Source: Acanthococcus lagerstroemiae
Lineage: Eukaryota > Arthropoda > Insecta > Hemiptera > Eriococcidae
Direction: 5' to 3'
DNA: 64,000 nt
NCBI GenBank assembly: GCA_031841125.1
Contig: CM063111.1
Span: 54,683,535-54,747,534, forward strand
Part shown: in pieces, positions 13,101 through 23,959 of the stretch
Layout: each line of letters starts with the position of its first letter
Numbering within the stretch: position 1 is the first letter of the stretch
Position numbers and translations under genes: made by a program
Notes under the pieces: generated by a model
Seen by the model: only the letters and a program-made list of their open reading frames with translations
What the model was told of the DNA's origin: nothing
Database searches by the model: none

Positions 13101-16100
13101 GGCGCATCCTATTTTCTGCGAATTTTATTCGGTTGGCTTTAAATATTCGAAAATAATCTTGTGAGCACTGGAACGTAATTTTTTCTTCTTCAAAATCCAG
13201 GGGGCAATTGCCCCCTTGCCCCTTGCTAGCTACGCCCATGTTTCAAATATTTTCAGTCCTTGACCAGTTCATTTCTTTTGATTGTCAGCCGTACGTCTTC
13301 ATTCAGAATACTCATAGTGTACGTACTACGCGTTAATTACCTTTTCGATGACATGACAAATGTATTTTTTCAACTTTCAGAAGGCGCTGCTAGCAATTGT
13401 CAGTAATCACTAGTTAATCTGCAATACCCAGTTAATGTTAAGAAACGTTTTTTATTATCTACATTTTACCTAGTCAGTGTCATAAATTACTAGTCATTAT
13501 TGATATTCCCTGAATTACTGTAAACTGGGGTATATTCAGATTGGGAGGGGGAACTCCTGACGTTGGCAGAACTGAAGTACACTGGTTAGATGAAAAGTTG
13601 AGACTTGTGGGTACGCTGTCATGTGATAAAAACCGGTATTCCAGTTCTGATGTATAAAACTGGCTATGTCCAGAGTTCCCCTACAAATTCGAAGCTACCC
13701 CAGTTTACAATATCAACTTTCACTGTGACATATATACATCTGTAGTCTTCTTCCTGTAGACTTTTTTTTCTCTTTTTTTTTCCTAGTTAGTTACAATCAG
13801 TGTGCAGTTCAGTTCTGGAATAGAAATGTTGAAAACCACTACTACGATTTTGTGTTCTTTCTGTAACCCAAACATTCATATGGGTTCAAACAGTAGAAAT
13901 CGTCCATTGTGCATCAAATTGCGTATAATCGTACTTACCCCTATAGTGTCCTAATTATGGTTGTTCTTCAAACAAACTCCTCAGTGAGATAAATTAATTG
14001 TTTCGGTTCATTATGTTTGAGTTGGTAATTTCTCGTAGGCCTCTCTTTTCAAATTGTACTCCCAACCTGAGCCCTGGAATCCGCCTTTTCGAGCTTTACC
14101 TCAGTGACATCAGGGAGGCCCAGCTAGTGTACTGTGTAATAATATTCGACATTTTTAGCTGTGGGCCAAAATATAATGCTTGAGTTATTTTCTGTGGGTA
14201 GATTAATTGGCGATGGTGACTGCTGACAAACAATGTAATGCGTTTACATTCTACTACTCTAATAATGTATTCAATGATGCTTAGTCATGTGGTTTTTGTT
14301 AAATGATCCTTAACCATGTTTTTGTTCAAGATCCTTAATCATGTTGTTTTTGTTCATGATCTTTAATCATGTTCTTTTTGTTCATGATCTTTAATCATGT
14401 TCTTTTTGCTCATGATCTTTAATCACGTTCTTTTTGTTCATGATCCTTAATCATGTTGTTTTTGTTCATGATCTTTAATCATGTTGTTTTTGTTCGTGAT
14501 CTTTAATCATGTTATTTTTGTTCGTGATCTTTAATCATGTTCTTTTTGCTCACGATCTTTAATCATGTTCTTTTTGTTCATAATCCTTAATCATGTTGTT
14601 TTTGTTCATGATCTTCAATCATGTTGTTCTTTGTTCAGGGCGGCAGTATACGAAGATTATACGGCGGCGATGGCGCGCAGCAGCGCTGCTGCGGAAGATC
14701 GGCGTAGCGATAGACGGTAAGCCGGTTAAATTATCACATTGAGTAGATTCATTATTTGATAATGTAATTTGTTACATTTTTTACCGTTAAACCTGCGTTT
14801 TCCATCAGTAATACGGTTCGTTGTTATTAGGTTATTATTATTCTCTGTTTTTCTCTTTTTTTCCCTCCCTCGTGTGTCCTTCGTTGTCTCTTCTTCATAT
14901 AATTGTTAGGTACACATTTTGTATTACAATATAAATCGTTTCCGCGATTATCGTCGAAATGCGGTAATACAACGTGTACGTATTTTTATCCTCAGTTTTA
15001 TTTTCGTTTTCGTTCTCTCCTTCGTAAATTTATTTATTTAATCATCAACGGAAACATACGATGATTTATACGTCGCATGAACGCCGGTCAAACAGTATGT
15101 ATTTTCGTATTTGTAAGATCGTACGTTTCTGTCGTCGTATATTTTTCTCCCCCTCCCCCTACTCTTTTCAATTCGTTGCCGGCACGCTTTGGTCATCTCA
15201 TCGTTGTTAGTCTCGTCATGCAAAACCGCGCGAAAATTGTAAAACAACACATGGCACTGTAACACACCCGTGTTTATGTCGCCTCTGTCGTTCGCGTTTA
15301 AGGGTGGTTTCGGAAAAAGAGTTCCCTTCGTGTCTGGACCCGGTATTGTAAGCGGATTTGTGCTGGGGCGATCGACCGATCGTACAGTCGTGCTCGTCTA
15401 CGAATCGTATATCATTTGTCGTTTCCGTGCTCACGAATTTTTCGATCGACGTTATCATTTTTTTTCCGTTTTTTCTTCTGTGATTATTATAATACGACGT
15501 TCGTATTCTTTATTTTTATTGTTATTATTCATAAGTTTTCGTTGTTGGGTTTTTTATTTTCGTTATGGTCGCGTGCGTTCGAGTGCGTCGAGCGGTGTCG
15601 CAGCGGTTCGCTCGTATCGTTTTTTTTCTCTCCTTCTTCGTCTCTCGCCTGTCGTAAAGAGTTCGACGGCGTTTTGGGAATTTTGTTCGTCCGGCGGTGT
15701 TACGTTTTCAGTTGCCCGCGAAAATACCACTCTGGGTTCGCCAGACTGAATTAGGTCGCGACTTGGAGGATTTTTATATTCCTACGTTCCTACATACGAT
15801 TATTCGTATTCTTTACCAGTTTTTTTTTTGTTTTCTGTTCTTTTTTGTTTGTTGATATGTGTGTAGGATATATTGATTTTTTTCTCTTTCGTTCTACTAG
15901 TCAGCTGTCAGGTTGTCAGTCGAGATGCTTGCGGAGGTTTAATTGCGAGGCTGTGTGTGGGTGTGTATGTACGTGTGTTGATTTCGAGTCGAGACAGCCA
16001 GACTTTACTTGAGTTGGTGGATAGTTCTGTGTCTAGGAGTGGCATACCTTGTCTTAATGAACTGTGGAGCAGGATTTGAGGAACATGCATCGATATGTAT

Positions 16101-18450
16101 TAACCGTTGTCGCACTGTTTTCGCCTCACTCAGTCTGAAAATTGCGAATGTCGAGTTGACGTATCCGGTGAGGTGGGCTGCAGGCAGCCAGATTTTTCAT
16201 CGTCTGACCTTTTTTCATGTTGTCTGATCCTTTTTTCTTGGAAAGGGGGGGGGGATCTTTGAGTACAAAATTATGATTTCTAAAGAAGACCCGAGAAAAA
16301 TAACTTTTTTGTTTTTTCTTCCGAGGACTGAATTTTCTTTGGACGGCTTTGTTGACTCTTTTTGTACTACCCATTAAGTTTGTGTGAGGTTTACGGAGCA
16401 TATGCGGATACACTGTAACCGGTACCGCAATGTTTTCATTTTGCTTAGTTTGAAAGCTAGGAATGTCGAGTTGAATTTTCCATTAAGGTGGCTGTAAGTT
16501 GGGGATTTTACTTTTGAGTTGTTTTTTTTTTGGTCCCAACCTCCACTAGTCCACAGGAAGTTGGAGAATGAAACTACATATGTTTTTTATTATGATAGGT
16601 GGAATATGCGTGTCAATGTGTTTTTCAATGCTTGACATTGTGCGGGCAACCAGGGTCTCGGTGGTCGTGGATTTCGCTTGATAGATGCGATAGATGTAGT
16701 GTCGGAAGCAAATGATTTCCCATTTGATGAAGCCACTTCTTGTAGAATATCTGCATCATTGTTTACAGCTGAAACTCCTGGTAGTTGGTACCCAATTCAG
16801 TGTCTTATAATTTAAACTTGCCGTTTGGTGAAACGATTGATAGCTCACCATGCAGAATTAACGCGAGAAATAGAAGATAGTGAACAGAATACCGAATTGG
16901 TTATCGCAATTGAATTTATTTTAACATTAATTTCAACTTGTGTTAGCCAGTTTATAGTACAGTTACAGCTGAATCGTTTCATTTCTTTTTTTTTAAATTT
17001 CAATCCAACAGATATAAAGAGAGATTTATATGACTGGACCTCTCTCGGTTGGGATGTGGCTCCCCAACATGAACAGTACAAGACATGGTAATGCTTACAT
17101 ATTACATTATAAACTCAGATTTTCGTTTACTGTACAATATGGATTTTAAGTTGAACCACTGTACATAATAAGTAGTCTGAAATGAGGACAAATTGGGAAA
17201 ATAAATCTTGAGAGAGATGAAAGATTCATGATGGGTAACAAATTAATAAGTAATACTAACAGTACATAGTGTGTACATCTGTCGGAGTGCGTTTACGCGT
17301 GGCTATGACAACCGTATTTCAAATTCTTGTTCTCTGTCATTCCCGTAGGTCTGTTTCACACGACGCCATGTAAACGGATGTTTTCAAACTTTTGATGTAA
17401 TTTTTAAATGCAATTTGTGGAAAAACTAATGAAGATAGGAAGCTGCGATTTGTTTCATTTGAAAGAACGTAATTTTTTCTATAAGAATTGTCAAGAAAGT
17501 GAAAAATGAATTTTTAACACCAGAGGCACATTTCATAATTCCAGGTCACATTTAAAAATTATTGTCTTATAGTTTCGATCCACTGATTTCAAGATTTCAT
17601 GAGATGTCGGGGGGTTGTGATGTCATTGATTATATCATCTTCCATAAAATTTCTCTTAGTTGTCCCTGAATTTGAAGCTACTGGAAATTCGTTTGAAATT
17701 AATGTGGGCAGCAGGGAATTATGGGTTCACTTGAGCTAAACTAACTGAATTAAATTGAACTATTATTGTCTTTCAGTTTTGATTACTGATTTCAAGTAAT
17801 GTCGGGTGATCACATTGATCGCCCATCGTGTCTTGAAGCATTCCTTTTATAGTTATAGATGAATTTGAAGCTACTAGAAATTGGGCGATACTGATTTGGT
17901 AGGAGGTATTGACTGAATTACTTGCGCCAATATAATAAAGTCTAGTGACCAGGGACGTACCGACATAGGGTAGGGGTAACTTTCTCCCCCCTAGGAATTT
18001 TTTACTTGGCAGTTGAAAAAATCCAACAAGTCAAAAGTTTTTTATTTTTGCTTACTTTGACCCTTGGGAATTGGGTTGAGAAGTTGGAAAAATCCAACAA
18101 GTCAGAAGGTTATCTTTTTTTTTGATTTGATATTTGGGGAATTTTGAGTTGAGTCAGCATCAGTTGGAAAAATCCAATTAGTCAATCAAAGTTTATTGTT
18201 GTTATTGTTGTTTTTTATTTGCTTTGACACTTGAGAATTGAGTTGAAAAGTTGAGAAAATCCCACACGTCAAAAGTTTTTTTTTGCTTTGATACTTTAGA
18301 ATTTTGCGTTGAGTCAGCATCAGTCAGTTGGAAAAATCCAATAAGTCAATTAAAAGTGTTAATTCAACAAGTTTAAAGGTTTTGTCTTTACGTTTATATT
18401 TGAAAATTTTGAATTGAGTCATCAGTTGGAAAACTCCAATAATTAGTCAT

Positions 18451-18482
<32 letters not shown>

Positions 18483-21400
18483 GCTTGCCCTTTGACACTT
18501 GGCGAAGTTGGAAAAATCCAACAAGTCAAAAGTTTTTTGTTTTTTTTTTGCTTTGATATTTGGGAATTTTGAGTTGAGTCAGTATCAGTTGGAAAAATCC
18601 AATGAGTCAATCAAAAGTTGTTTTATTTATTTGTTTATTTTAATTTTATTTGCTTTGACACTTTGAAATTGAGTTGAGAAGTTGGGAAAATCAAACAAGT
18701 CAAAAGGTTTGTTCTTTGTTTTATACTTGGGAATTTTGAATTGAGTCATCAGTTAAAAAACTCCAATAAGTCAATCAAAAGTGTTTTTTTTTTGCCTACT
18801 TTGACACTTGGAAATTGAACTGAGAAGGAAAATCCAACAAGTCAAAAGTTTTTTTCTTCTTTTATATTTGGAAATTTTGAATTGAGTAATCAGTTGGAAA
18901 ACTCCAGTAAGTCAATCAATCAGAAGTGTTCTTTTTTATTGCTTGCTTCAACACTTGGGAATTGAGTTGAGGGGTTGGGGAAACCCAACAAGTCAAAAGT
19001 TTTTTTTTAATATTTGGAAATTTTGAACTAAGTCATCAGTTGGAAAACTTCAGTAAGTCAATCAAAAGTGTGTTTTTTTTTGTTTTTTGTTTTTTGCTTT
19101 GACACTACTTGGTAATTGAGTTGAGAAGTTGGGAATTTTGAATTGAGTCATCAGTTGAAAAACTCCAATAAGTCAATCAAAAGTTGTTTTTTTTTTTGCC
19201 TACTTTGAAACTTGGGAATTGAATTAAGAAGTGAGGAAAATCCAACAAGTCATTTTTTTTTTTGCTTTTATATTTGGAAATTTTGAATTGAGTCATCAGT
19301 TGGAAAGCTCCAGTAAGTTCATCAGGAGTGTTATTATTATTATTATTATTATTATTTTCTTTTTTGCTTGCTTTGACACTTGGGAATTGAGTTGAAGAGT
19401 TAGGGAAACCCAACGAGTCGAAAGGTTTTTTTTTTTTTGCTTTTATATTTGGAAATTTTGAACTGAGTCATCAGTTAAAAAACTCGAATAAGTCAATCAA
19501 AAGGTGTTTTTTTTGTTGTTTTTTTTGCCAGCTTTGACACTTACTTGGAAATTGAATTAAGAAGTAAGGAAAATCCAACAAGTCAAAAGTTTTTTTTTCT
19601 TTTCTTTGTTTTCTGCTTTTATATTTGGAAATTTTGAATTGAGTCATCAGTTGAAAATCTGCAGTAAGTCAATCAGAAGGGTTTTTTTTTTTTTTTGCTT
19701 GCTTTGACACTTGGGAATTGAGTTGAGGAGTTGGGGAAACCCAACAAGTGGAAAGTTTTTTTTTATTTGCTTTTATATTTGGAAATTTTGGACTGAGTCA
19801 TCAATTGAAAAACTCCAGTAAGTCAATCAAAATGTTTTTTTTTAAATTTTATTTTTTGCTTTGATACTTGGGAATTGAGTTAAGAAGTTTGAAAAATCCA
19901 ACAAGTCGGAAATTTTTTTTTTTGCCATAATATTTAGGAATTTTGAATTGAGTCATCTGCTGGAAAAATCCAGTGAGTCAATAAGGCAATCCAAAGTTTT
20001 TCTTTTTGCTTGCTTGGACACTTGGGAATTGAGTTGAGAAGTTGAGAAAATCCATCAAGTCAAAAGTTTTTCTTCTTGGCTTTAATATTTGGGATTGGGA
20101 ATTTTGAGTTCAGTCATCAATTGAAAAAATCCAATAAGTCGATCAAAAAGTTTTTGTTTTGCTTAGATACATTGATACTCGGGAATTTTGAGTTGAGTCA
20201 GTTGGGACTTTCACAATTTTTGCTTCCTTCTCCCCCCCTCTCCCGGATACTCTTCGGTACGTCCCTGCTAGTGATGAAATTTTTTTACTATCCTAAAGTA
20301 TTACCGAATTTACTGGTTCTGTTTTTTCTATAACCAAACAGTAACTGGATTTCCAGTCAGACATGGTGTTCCCACAAACAGAGCAGATGCAGAAAATTAG
20401 TCGCGAACAGTGTTACCCTTTTGTGTAACAAGCTTATAATTAAAGCTGAGCTTGTTAAATCGATTTTTGGTATTCTGCTTGAAGCAAGGACTCGCCCCGC
20501 TAGTTCGAGGCTCAGTTTTTTACGAGTACTAACAAGAAACAAAAACTGAAACATTTACCTGTTCGGCTGGTTTCCCTAACTGAGTTATCAGTTTCAACTC
20601 TAGTTATTTGGGCAGAAAATTGAAGAATTCCCCCCTCCTCTCCCGAGGGTACTTTATAGCTGTTTCAGCTAACTTTTTGGCGTTTACGTCGAATAGTGTT
20701 TTGTACTCTCGGCTTCGGTTGATGTTACCTGGGACAGTTAGAACAGGTTTTACAATAGTAAAATATCGTGTGGAGGTGTCTACACAATTCATGAATACTG
20801 TGAAGGTGCACAAGCTAGGATTCCCTCCTCGCAAACGTTTAGTACCTACCTAACTGAGCTTATTCTGCTCACGGCCTATTGCCAGTACGTACCGATTTTG
20901 TTGTTACTTTATTCCTGTGGTCGGTAGTAGTTTTACACTTCATTTAAAACGCTTATAATTCATCTTCGAATCTTTTGATAAACTTCAACAGTGTTTATCC
21001 TGAGCCAAGTTCCGTGAACAGTACACGACCAAAAAAAAACTTCATCCGCTGATTAGAAACGAAAACTTCCGCCAGGGGAGCTGAACTCCAATTGAATAAG
21101 TTGCCTGCTTACCTATTTCAAGGAGAATCATTCATCTGAAAAACCCTGTGAGGATATGAACTGTTGGTAGCTGAATCTGGTATCATTTTTTGACTTTGAA
21201 CTCAATGCATGTGGCCAGATTCACCGGTCTCAATTCAAAATGGCACCAAAACTCAGATACCTGAAAAGGATACCTTTTTTATATTCGAGCAGTTAATGTC
21301 GATAGTCCTACTTCCTCATCGATGAATTGACAGACGCAATTTCCAGATCCAGCAAAAGGCGAGTAACCAGTAAAAGAATCGACAGTTTAGCTCATTGCGC

Positions 21401-22021
21401 TTCGAAATGGCTCGCTGAAGTGGGAGGCCTAGTCCTGAAATTTCATCCGAGGAAATTGAAGAAGCGACTGCGGTAGTGAGGAACAGAGTCAATAGGCTAG
21501 ACTAAGTGGCATTTCTCAAACTAGTTTTACCTCTCAGTTTTATTAGGATATCACATACGTAGTACATTCATACTTCTCGCTCAACACGACCGGGTATGTT
21601 GCTCCGAATCACACAGGACACTGAAGCTTTGGACCATCCTGTACTGTATCGTACTTTCGTAAATTTCTCACTCGTTGTTTCGCGATCCCGCCCATCCACA
21701 TGGTGTGTCTTCGATATGTGAAAGCACTGTCGCTTGTCCGCAGCTGATGAATGACAGCGAAATGTCGCTCGTAACTGTTCCCTGTGATATACGACACACG
21801 TTCTTGCGTTCTTGGTGCTCCGTTGATTTTGAAAAATGTCATTTGCCGGCGCGTCAAGTAGATTCGGCGGCGCACAGTGGCCCGTCTAGTCTGCTTCGCC
21901 GGCATAATGTGTACCATGTAAAATGTGAACCGTATTAAAGTAGTTTGTTTGTTGATTTTTTTTGTATTTTTATATTAGAGATGGATCGTCTCGGTCTTCT
22001 AGTCGTTACGCGCCGTATTAA
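1168..22021 (+). CDS. lark: RNA-binding protein lark (RBM4-type), ten coding exons
   Basis: Lark/RBM4 proteins bind RNA and control splicing and translation, including circadian output in flies. Coding exons by GT-AG junction and frame: 1168-1319 (ATG at 1176), 1734-1970, 2055-2194, 2629-2679, 6169-6325, 6430 to about 6623 or 6660, 8194-8259, 8722-8802, 14639-14716, 21979-22021 (TAA). The product has RRM1 (RNP2 IFIGKI, RNP1 KNYGFVHM), RRM2 ([16 protein letters not shown]) and a CCHC knuckle [14 protein letters not shown]. The tail is rich in Pro, Ala and Tyr, with an Ala run near 6530-6570, and ends RSSSRYAPY. Both RRMs are split at the same GFV/H point. The weak spot is the exon 6 donor: 6660 has a good GTACAG site but the wrong phase for exon 7. 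A weak GTCGCC donor after 6623 keeps frame and gives about 396 residues. The 5' UTR exon is not identified. Identity is very secure, exon 6/7 junction less so. Confidence 0.93.
3180..5760. repeat. Degenerate satellite block in lark intron 4
   Basis: From about 3590 to 5080 the sequence repeats variants of AAGACTTGTT and AAGATTCGTT. From about 5080 to 5330 the complementary form AATGAGTCTT dominates, so the block changes orientation. It is flanked (about 3190-3480 and 5340-5760) by diverged units of roughly 110-120 bp sharing GACAGAGACGGACAAAACCT and GGAAAAGCTTCAGGATTCG motifs. No coding signal. Confidence 0.55.
6661..8080 (+). other. Lark intron, no feature seen
   Basis: No convincing extra exon with the phase needed between exons 6 and 7 was found, although one might exist. 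No clear repeat. Confidence 0.4.
8083..8166 (+). repeat. 84-nt hairpin 27 nt upstream of a lark 3' splice site
   Basis: AAATACCCGAATTTCGGCTCC pairs with GGAGACGGAATTCGGGTATTT (about 20 of 21 positions if G-U is allowed), with an inner GCAGAA/TTCTGC pair. The acceptor of lark exon 8194-8259 follows directly. It may be a tiny MITE or a structured splicing element. Confidence 0.55.
9418..9760 (+). mobile_element. LINE fragment (endonuclease/RT linker)
   Basis: Broken plus-strand frames read like the linker before a LINE reverse transcriptase ([37 protein letters not shown] after frameshift). The coding trace fades after about 9760 and an A-rich run lies at 9818-9842. Confidence 0.5.
10247..10822. 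mobile_element. GTTC-rich hAT-type MITE, composite copy 1
   Basis: Terminal CAGTGTTGGAAGAACG and CGTTCTTCCTACACT enclose two direct units of GTTCTCGTTC low-complexity sequence with an internal GAGAACGAGAACATGCC hairpin. Flanks GTGGCCAT (10239) and GTGGCCAC (10823) match at 7 of 8 as a target-site duplication. No coding capacity. Confidence 0.65.
11634..12163. mobile_element. GTTC-rich hAT-type MITE, composite copy 2
   Basis: Same two-unit structure and spacer as the copy 1.4 kb upstream. Flanks GTCCAGGC (11626) and GTCCAGAC (12164) form a 7/8 duplication. The right flank is also the end of the next TIR element, so this copy inserted at that element's edge. Confidence 0.65.
12164..12526. mobile_element. 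TIR element starting GTCCAGACGTCACAAAC
   Basis: The left end GTCCAGACGTCACAAACAT and the reverse complement of the right end (GTCCAGACCGCACTAACACC) align over about 30 bp. The interior is rich in ACGAACAAA-type words. No transposase frame. Confidence 0.5.
12657..13515. mobile_element. Long-TIR (foldback-like) element
   Basis: About 130 bp at the left (TTAATAATGACTAGTGATTA to CAATCGCTAGCAG, 12657-12788) recur inverted at the right (CAATTGTCAGTAATCACTAG to CTAGTCATTATTGATATTCC, about 13390-13510). The interior has no transposase and hosts a nested hAT MITE. Confidence 0.6.
12974..13240. mobile_element. hAT-type MITE, CATGGGCGYAGCTAG TIRs
   Basis: Ends CATGGGCGCAGCTAG and CTAGCTACGCCCATG; flanks TCTCAAAT (12966) and TTTCAAAT (13241) match at 7 of 8. 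Interior contains G-runs opposite C-runs. Confidence 0.75.
13519..13709. mobile_element. MITE with TGTAAACTGGGGTA TIRs
   Basis: Perfect 14-bp inverted ends TGTAAACTGGGGTA/TACCCCAGTTTACA about 190 bp apart, with further inner pairing. No clear target-site duplication. Confidence 0.6.
14281..14638 (+). repeat. Minisatellite running into a lark 3' splice site
   Basis: About a dozen units of 28-30 bp, close to ATGATCTTTAATCATGTTCT plus TTTTGTTC. The last, altered unit (GTTGTTCTTTGTTCAG) is itself the pyrimidine tract and AG of the exon starting at 14639. Confidence 0.8.
14717..16990 (+). other. Lark intron, T-rich and CpG-containing, no confident gene
   Basis: The longest frames (15270-15749 and its shifted partner) are strings of Phe, Ser, Leu and Arg from T-rich sequence and show no domain. 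A retained-intron or alternative 3' UTR of lark is possible but not demonstrable. A frame open over 16660-16810 is noted with the orphan exon at 17012. Confidence 0.4.
17012..17087 (+). other. Orphan exon-like segment inside a lark intron
   Basis: A T-rich tract and CCAACAG precede 76 nt that stay open ([20 protein letters not shown]) and end at ATG|GTAATG. Placed after the previous lark exon the frame hits a stop, so it is not a standard lark exon. About 250 bp upstream (16660-16810) is another frame open for over 50 codons. I recognise neither; they may be remnants of a gene or transposon. Confidence 0.2.
17950..20267. mobile_element. 2.3 kb hAT-like element filled with tandem repeats
   Basis: Ends CAGGGACGTACCGA and CGGTACGTCCCTG are inverted, and the flanks CTAGTGAC (17942) and CTAGTGAT (20268) match at 7 of 8. 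The interior is about 14 diverged tandem units of roughly 130-150 bp built from ACTTGGGAATTGAGTTGAG, AAAATCCAACAAGTCAAAAG, T-runs and ATTTTGAATTGAGTCATCAG. There is no transposase frame. Confidence 0.75.
20276..21978 (+). other. Last lark intron, nothing recognised
   Basis: Several 80-100 codon frames occur on both strands (for example 20608-20853 and 21609-21938), but they overlap antisense and show no known motif. I treat them as chance or decayed repeats. Confidence 0.35.
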
Positions 22022-22900
22022 GAACCGTGTGTAAGCCGTAAATTACTCGTTCAGAATCGACGTCGTCGTAATAGCCTCGGAAAAACGTGTATATTCGGTC
22101 GTAACTGCGAATGTGCGTAGGCGCGAAAATCATCTTCTGATAAAATAATATTTAATTCTTCGAATAATTCATTTACGAAGTCTCTGAAAGATGTTATTGT
22201 TACATACATCGCTTTCGTATTGTAATATTATGATTATTGTATTTACTACTATTTTTTCTTCTTTTTTTTTTTCGTTAATTAGTCTATGTGTTGCAGTTGA
22301 GCTAACTATACATTCTCTCCCCTTTTCCTCTTTTTTTTTTTCTTCTCAATGAAGCTTTCAATATTTTTTCGTTACCGACAGTCCAAGTTCAGTTCACGAA
22401 TTCTCTGTTGTAATTGGTCCGCGGTATTGCTCGGATCAAAATCAGTACTCTAGAAATGCAACTCGCACCGTAGGGTCAAGTGTAACAGCGGAAGTTCGTG
22501 AAAACATTTCGCATCTCGATGTACTTTTTTTACTTTTTGTTTTTCGCCCGTTTGTTAACGTATTCGTCTGTACAGCGGTGACATTTTCTAAAATTCGAGT
22601 TTTGCATTCATAAATCATTATTCTTATTTTATGTTCCCGAATTCATATACAAGTATATTAGAATAAAATTAAGATTCCCTATTTGTGTTAGATTTTACAG
22701 TTTATGGACAGACTTGTACGCTTCATTTAATTGATGCTTTATTATAAAATAAATACTAATGATAGCGTATCGAAACTAAGTTTATTGCATATTTTAAAAT
22801 ATATCTGTTGAAAACAATGGCTGGCGCTAATTTCGGTACCGGCTAGCTGAACGAAAGTATGTACATTCTATGTAATTGACAGGTACGTAGGATAACCGCA
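22022..22900 (+). other. lark 3' UTR with candidate poly(A) signals
   Basis: The region after the lark stop is AU-rich, has no long frame and carries AATAAA hexamers at about 22662 and 22748, the second followed by AT-rich sequence. Assignment as 3' UTR is inference from position; the transcript end is not directly visible. Confidence 0.55.
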
Positions 22901-23289
22901 CATTAATTAACGATAAGTGAGCGAGTACTTCGTTTTCTGAATTGATGTTTGTTTCTCAGGTGAAGAGTGATGCGAGTGATGAAGTCCTGCAGCGAAGCTG
23001 TGCTTGGCGGTAGTCATAGATGCGCGCCCGTGAATTCAAATAGATTCTATCGATGGATTTTGAGGTAAATACATCATCTGGTGGAATTCCAATGAAGTAA
23101 GTTGAATAAGTTGGATACTTCTCGTAAAACGAAAGCATCACGAGTGTAATGGTAATAGTTACTGTAGATCCAAGCAGACTCTTGATGGTCTAAGATCAGT
23201 CTACAATCACATTAGCAAAATAAAAACGACCTTCTTCAAGTTGCCGTCTCTAAGTGAAGGTTAGCGTTCATCATGACATTTCTTGTTTA

Positions 23290-23470
23290 GATTCTGCAGC
23301 TTTCCTCAACTCCTAGTTCGGGCAATGGAGCCGTGAGTACAAGTCAGCCCGCCAAGACTTTTTCTTCTCCCTGGTCCTCCGCCCTTTGATGTTGCCTTCA
23401 TGGATTAATTGATACGGGCTATATTTTTCTGGATGTCGTATTACATGTCCACAGTACATAATCTTCGTGG
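23290..23470 (-). mobile_element. LINE 3' tail fragment
   Basis: The minus strand reads YCGHVIRHPEKYSPYQLI, then GNIKGRR, the familiar end of many LINE reverse transcriptases (GH..R.P....L..G...G.R). Confidence 0.5.
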
Positions 23471-23850
23471 TAACGTGCCCGCTTCGCAATCCTTGTGTCT
23501 CGGGTTCAAGTCACGTCAACGCCGGAAAAGCTAGGGGTATTCGAATACCCCCTCTAACATCCTAGCGAACACAGCGACTATAGTATCAGTCAAGCTGAAA
23601 GCATAGCGCGTCCTGTAAACGTCACCAGTTCACACGAACAAGGCATTGCAATCGCAGGGTGGACAGCTTACTCTACTTCGTGAAACTCATAGCTAGTAAG
23701 CAAACTCCGGCTGCGCATTCTTCGGCCCAGAGAAGGAAAGCTCTAACGCAACAAACCCGTGGACAAAGCAACTACCCCGACTAACCTTGCTAGGAAAGTC
23801 GCCCGTCAGGAACCGCGATTTGCCTATATCCGGCAACGGGTACGGCTCTT
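23463..23850 (+). mobile_element. tRNA-derived SINE, copy 1
   Basis: Starts with a tRNA-like head: GCCCGCTTCGCAATCCTTGT then a B box GGGTTCAAGTC. The body (CTAGCGAACACAGCGACTAT, AACGCAACAAACCCGTGG) is shared with three other copies in this window. Confidence 0.65.
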
Positions 23851-23959
23851 GGAATGGAATTATTGTTTGCGGTAGCGCATCTGCCTCCGTGGACATCCGA
23901 TTCAGTACCTCAACATTGGTGAGTGGCTCACGATATGGGATTTTCAGCACCCAGTGATG

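Noticed and set aside
15270..15754. Two overlapping plus-strand frames of 159 and 112 codons
   Set aside because: Composition is T-rich and both frames are Phe/Ser/Leu/Arg strings without domains; simultaneous openness in two frames points to base composition.
19331..19356. (TTA)n and other T-runs as functional elements
   Set aside because: Simple microsatellites within the tandem units of the 17950-20267 element.
21609..21938. Basic minus-strand frame of 102 codons and a plus-strand partner
   Set aside because: No recognisable domain, no convincing splice sites, overlapping antisense frames; left as unassigned intron.
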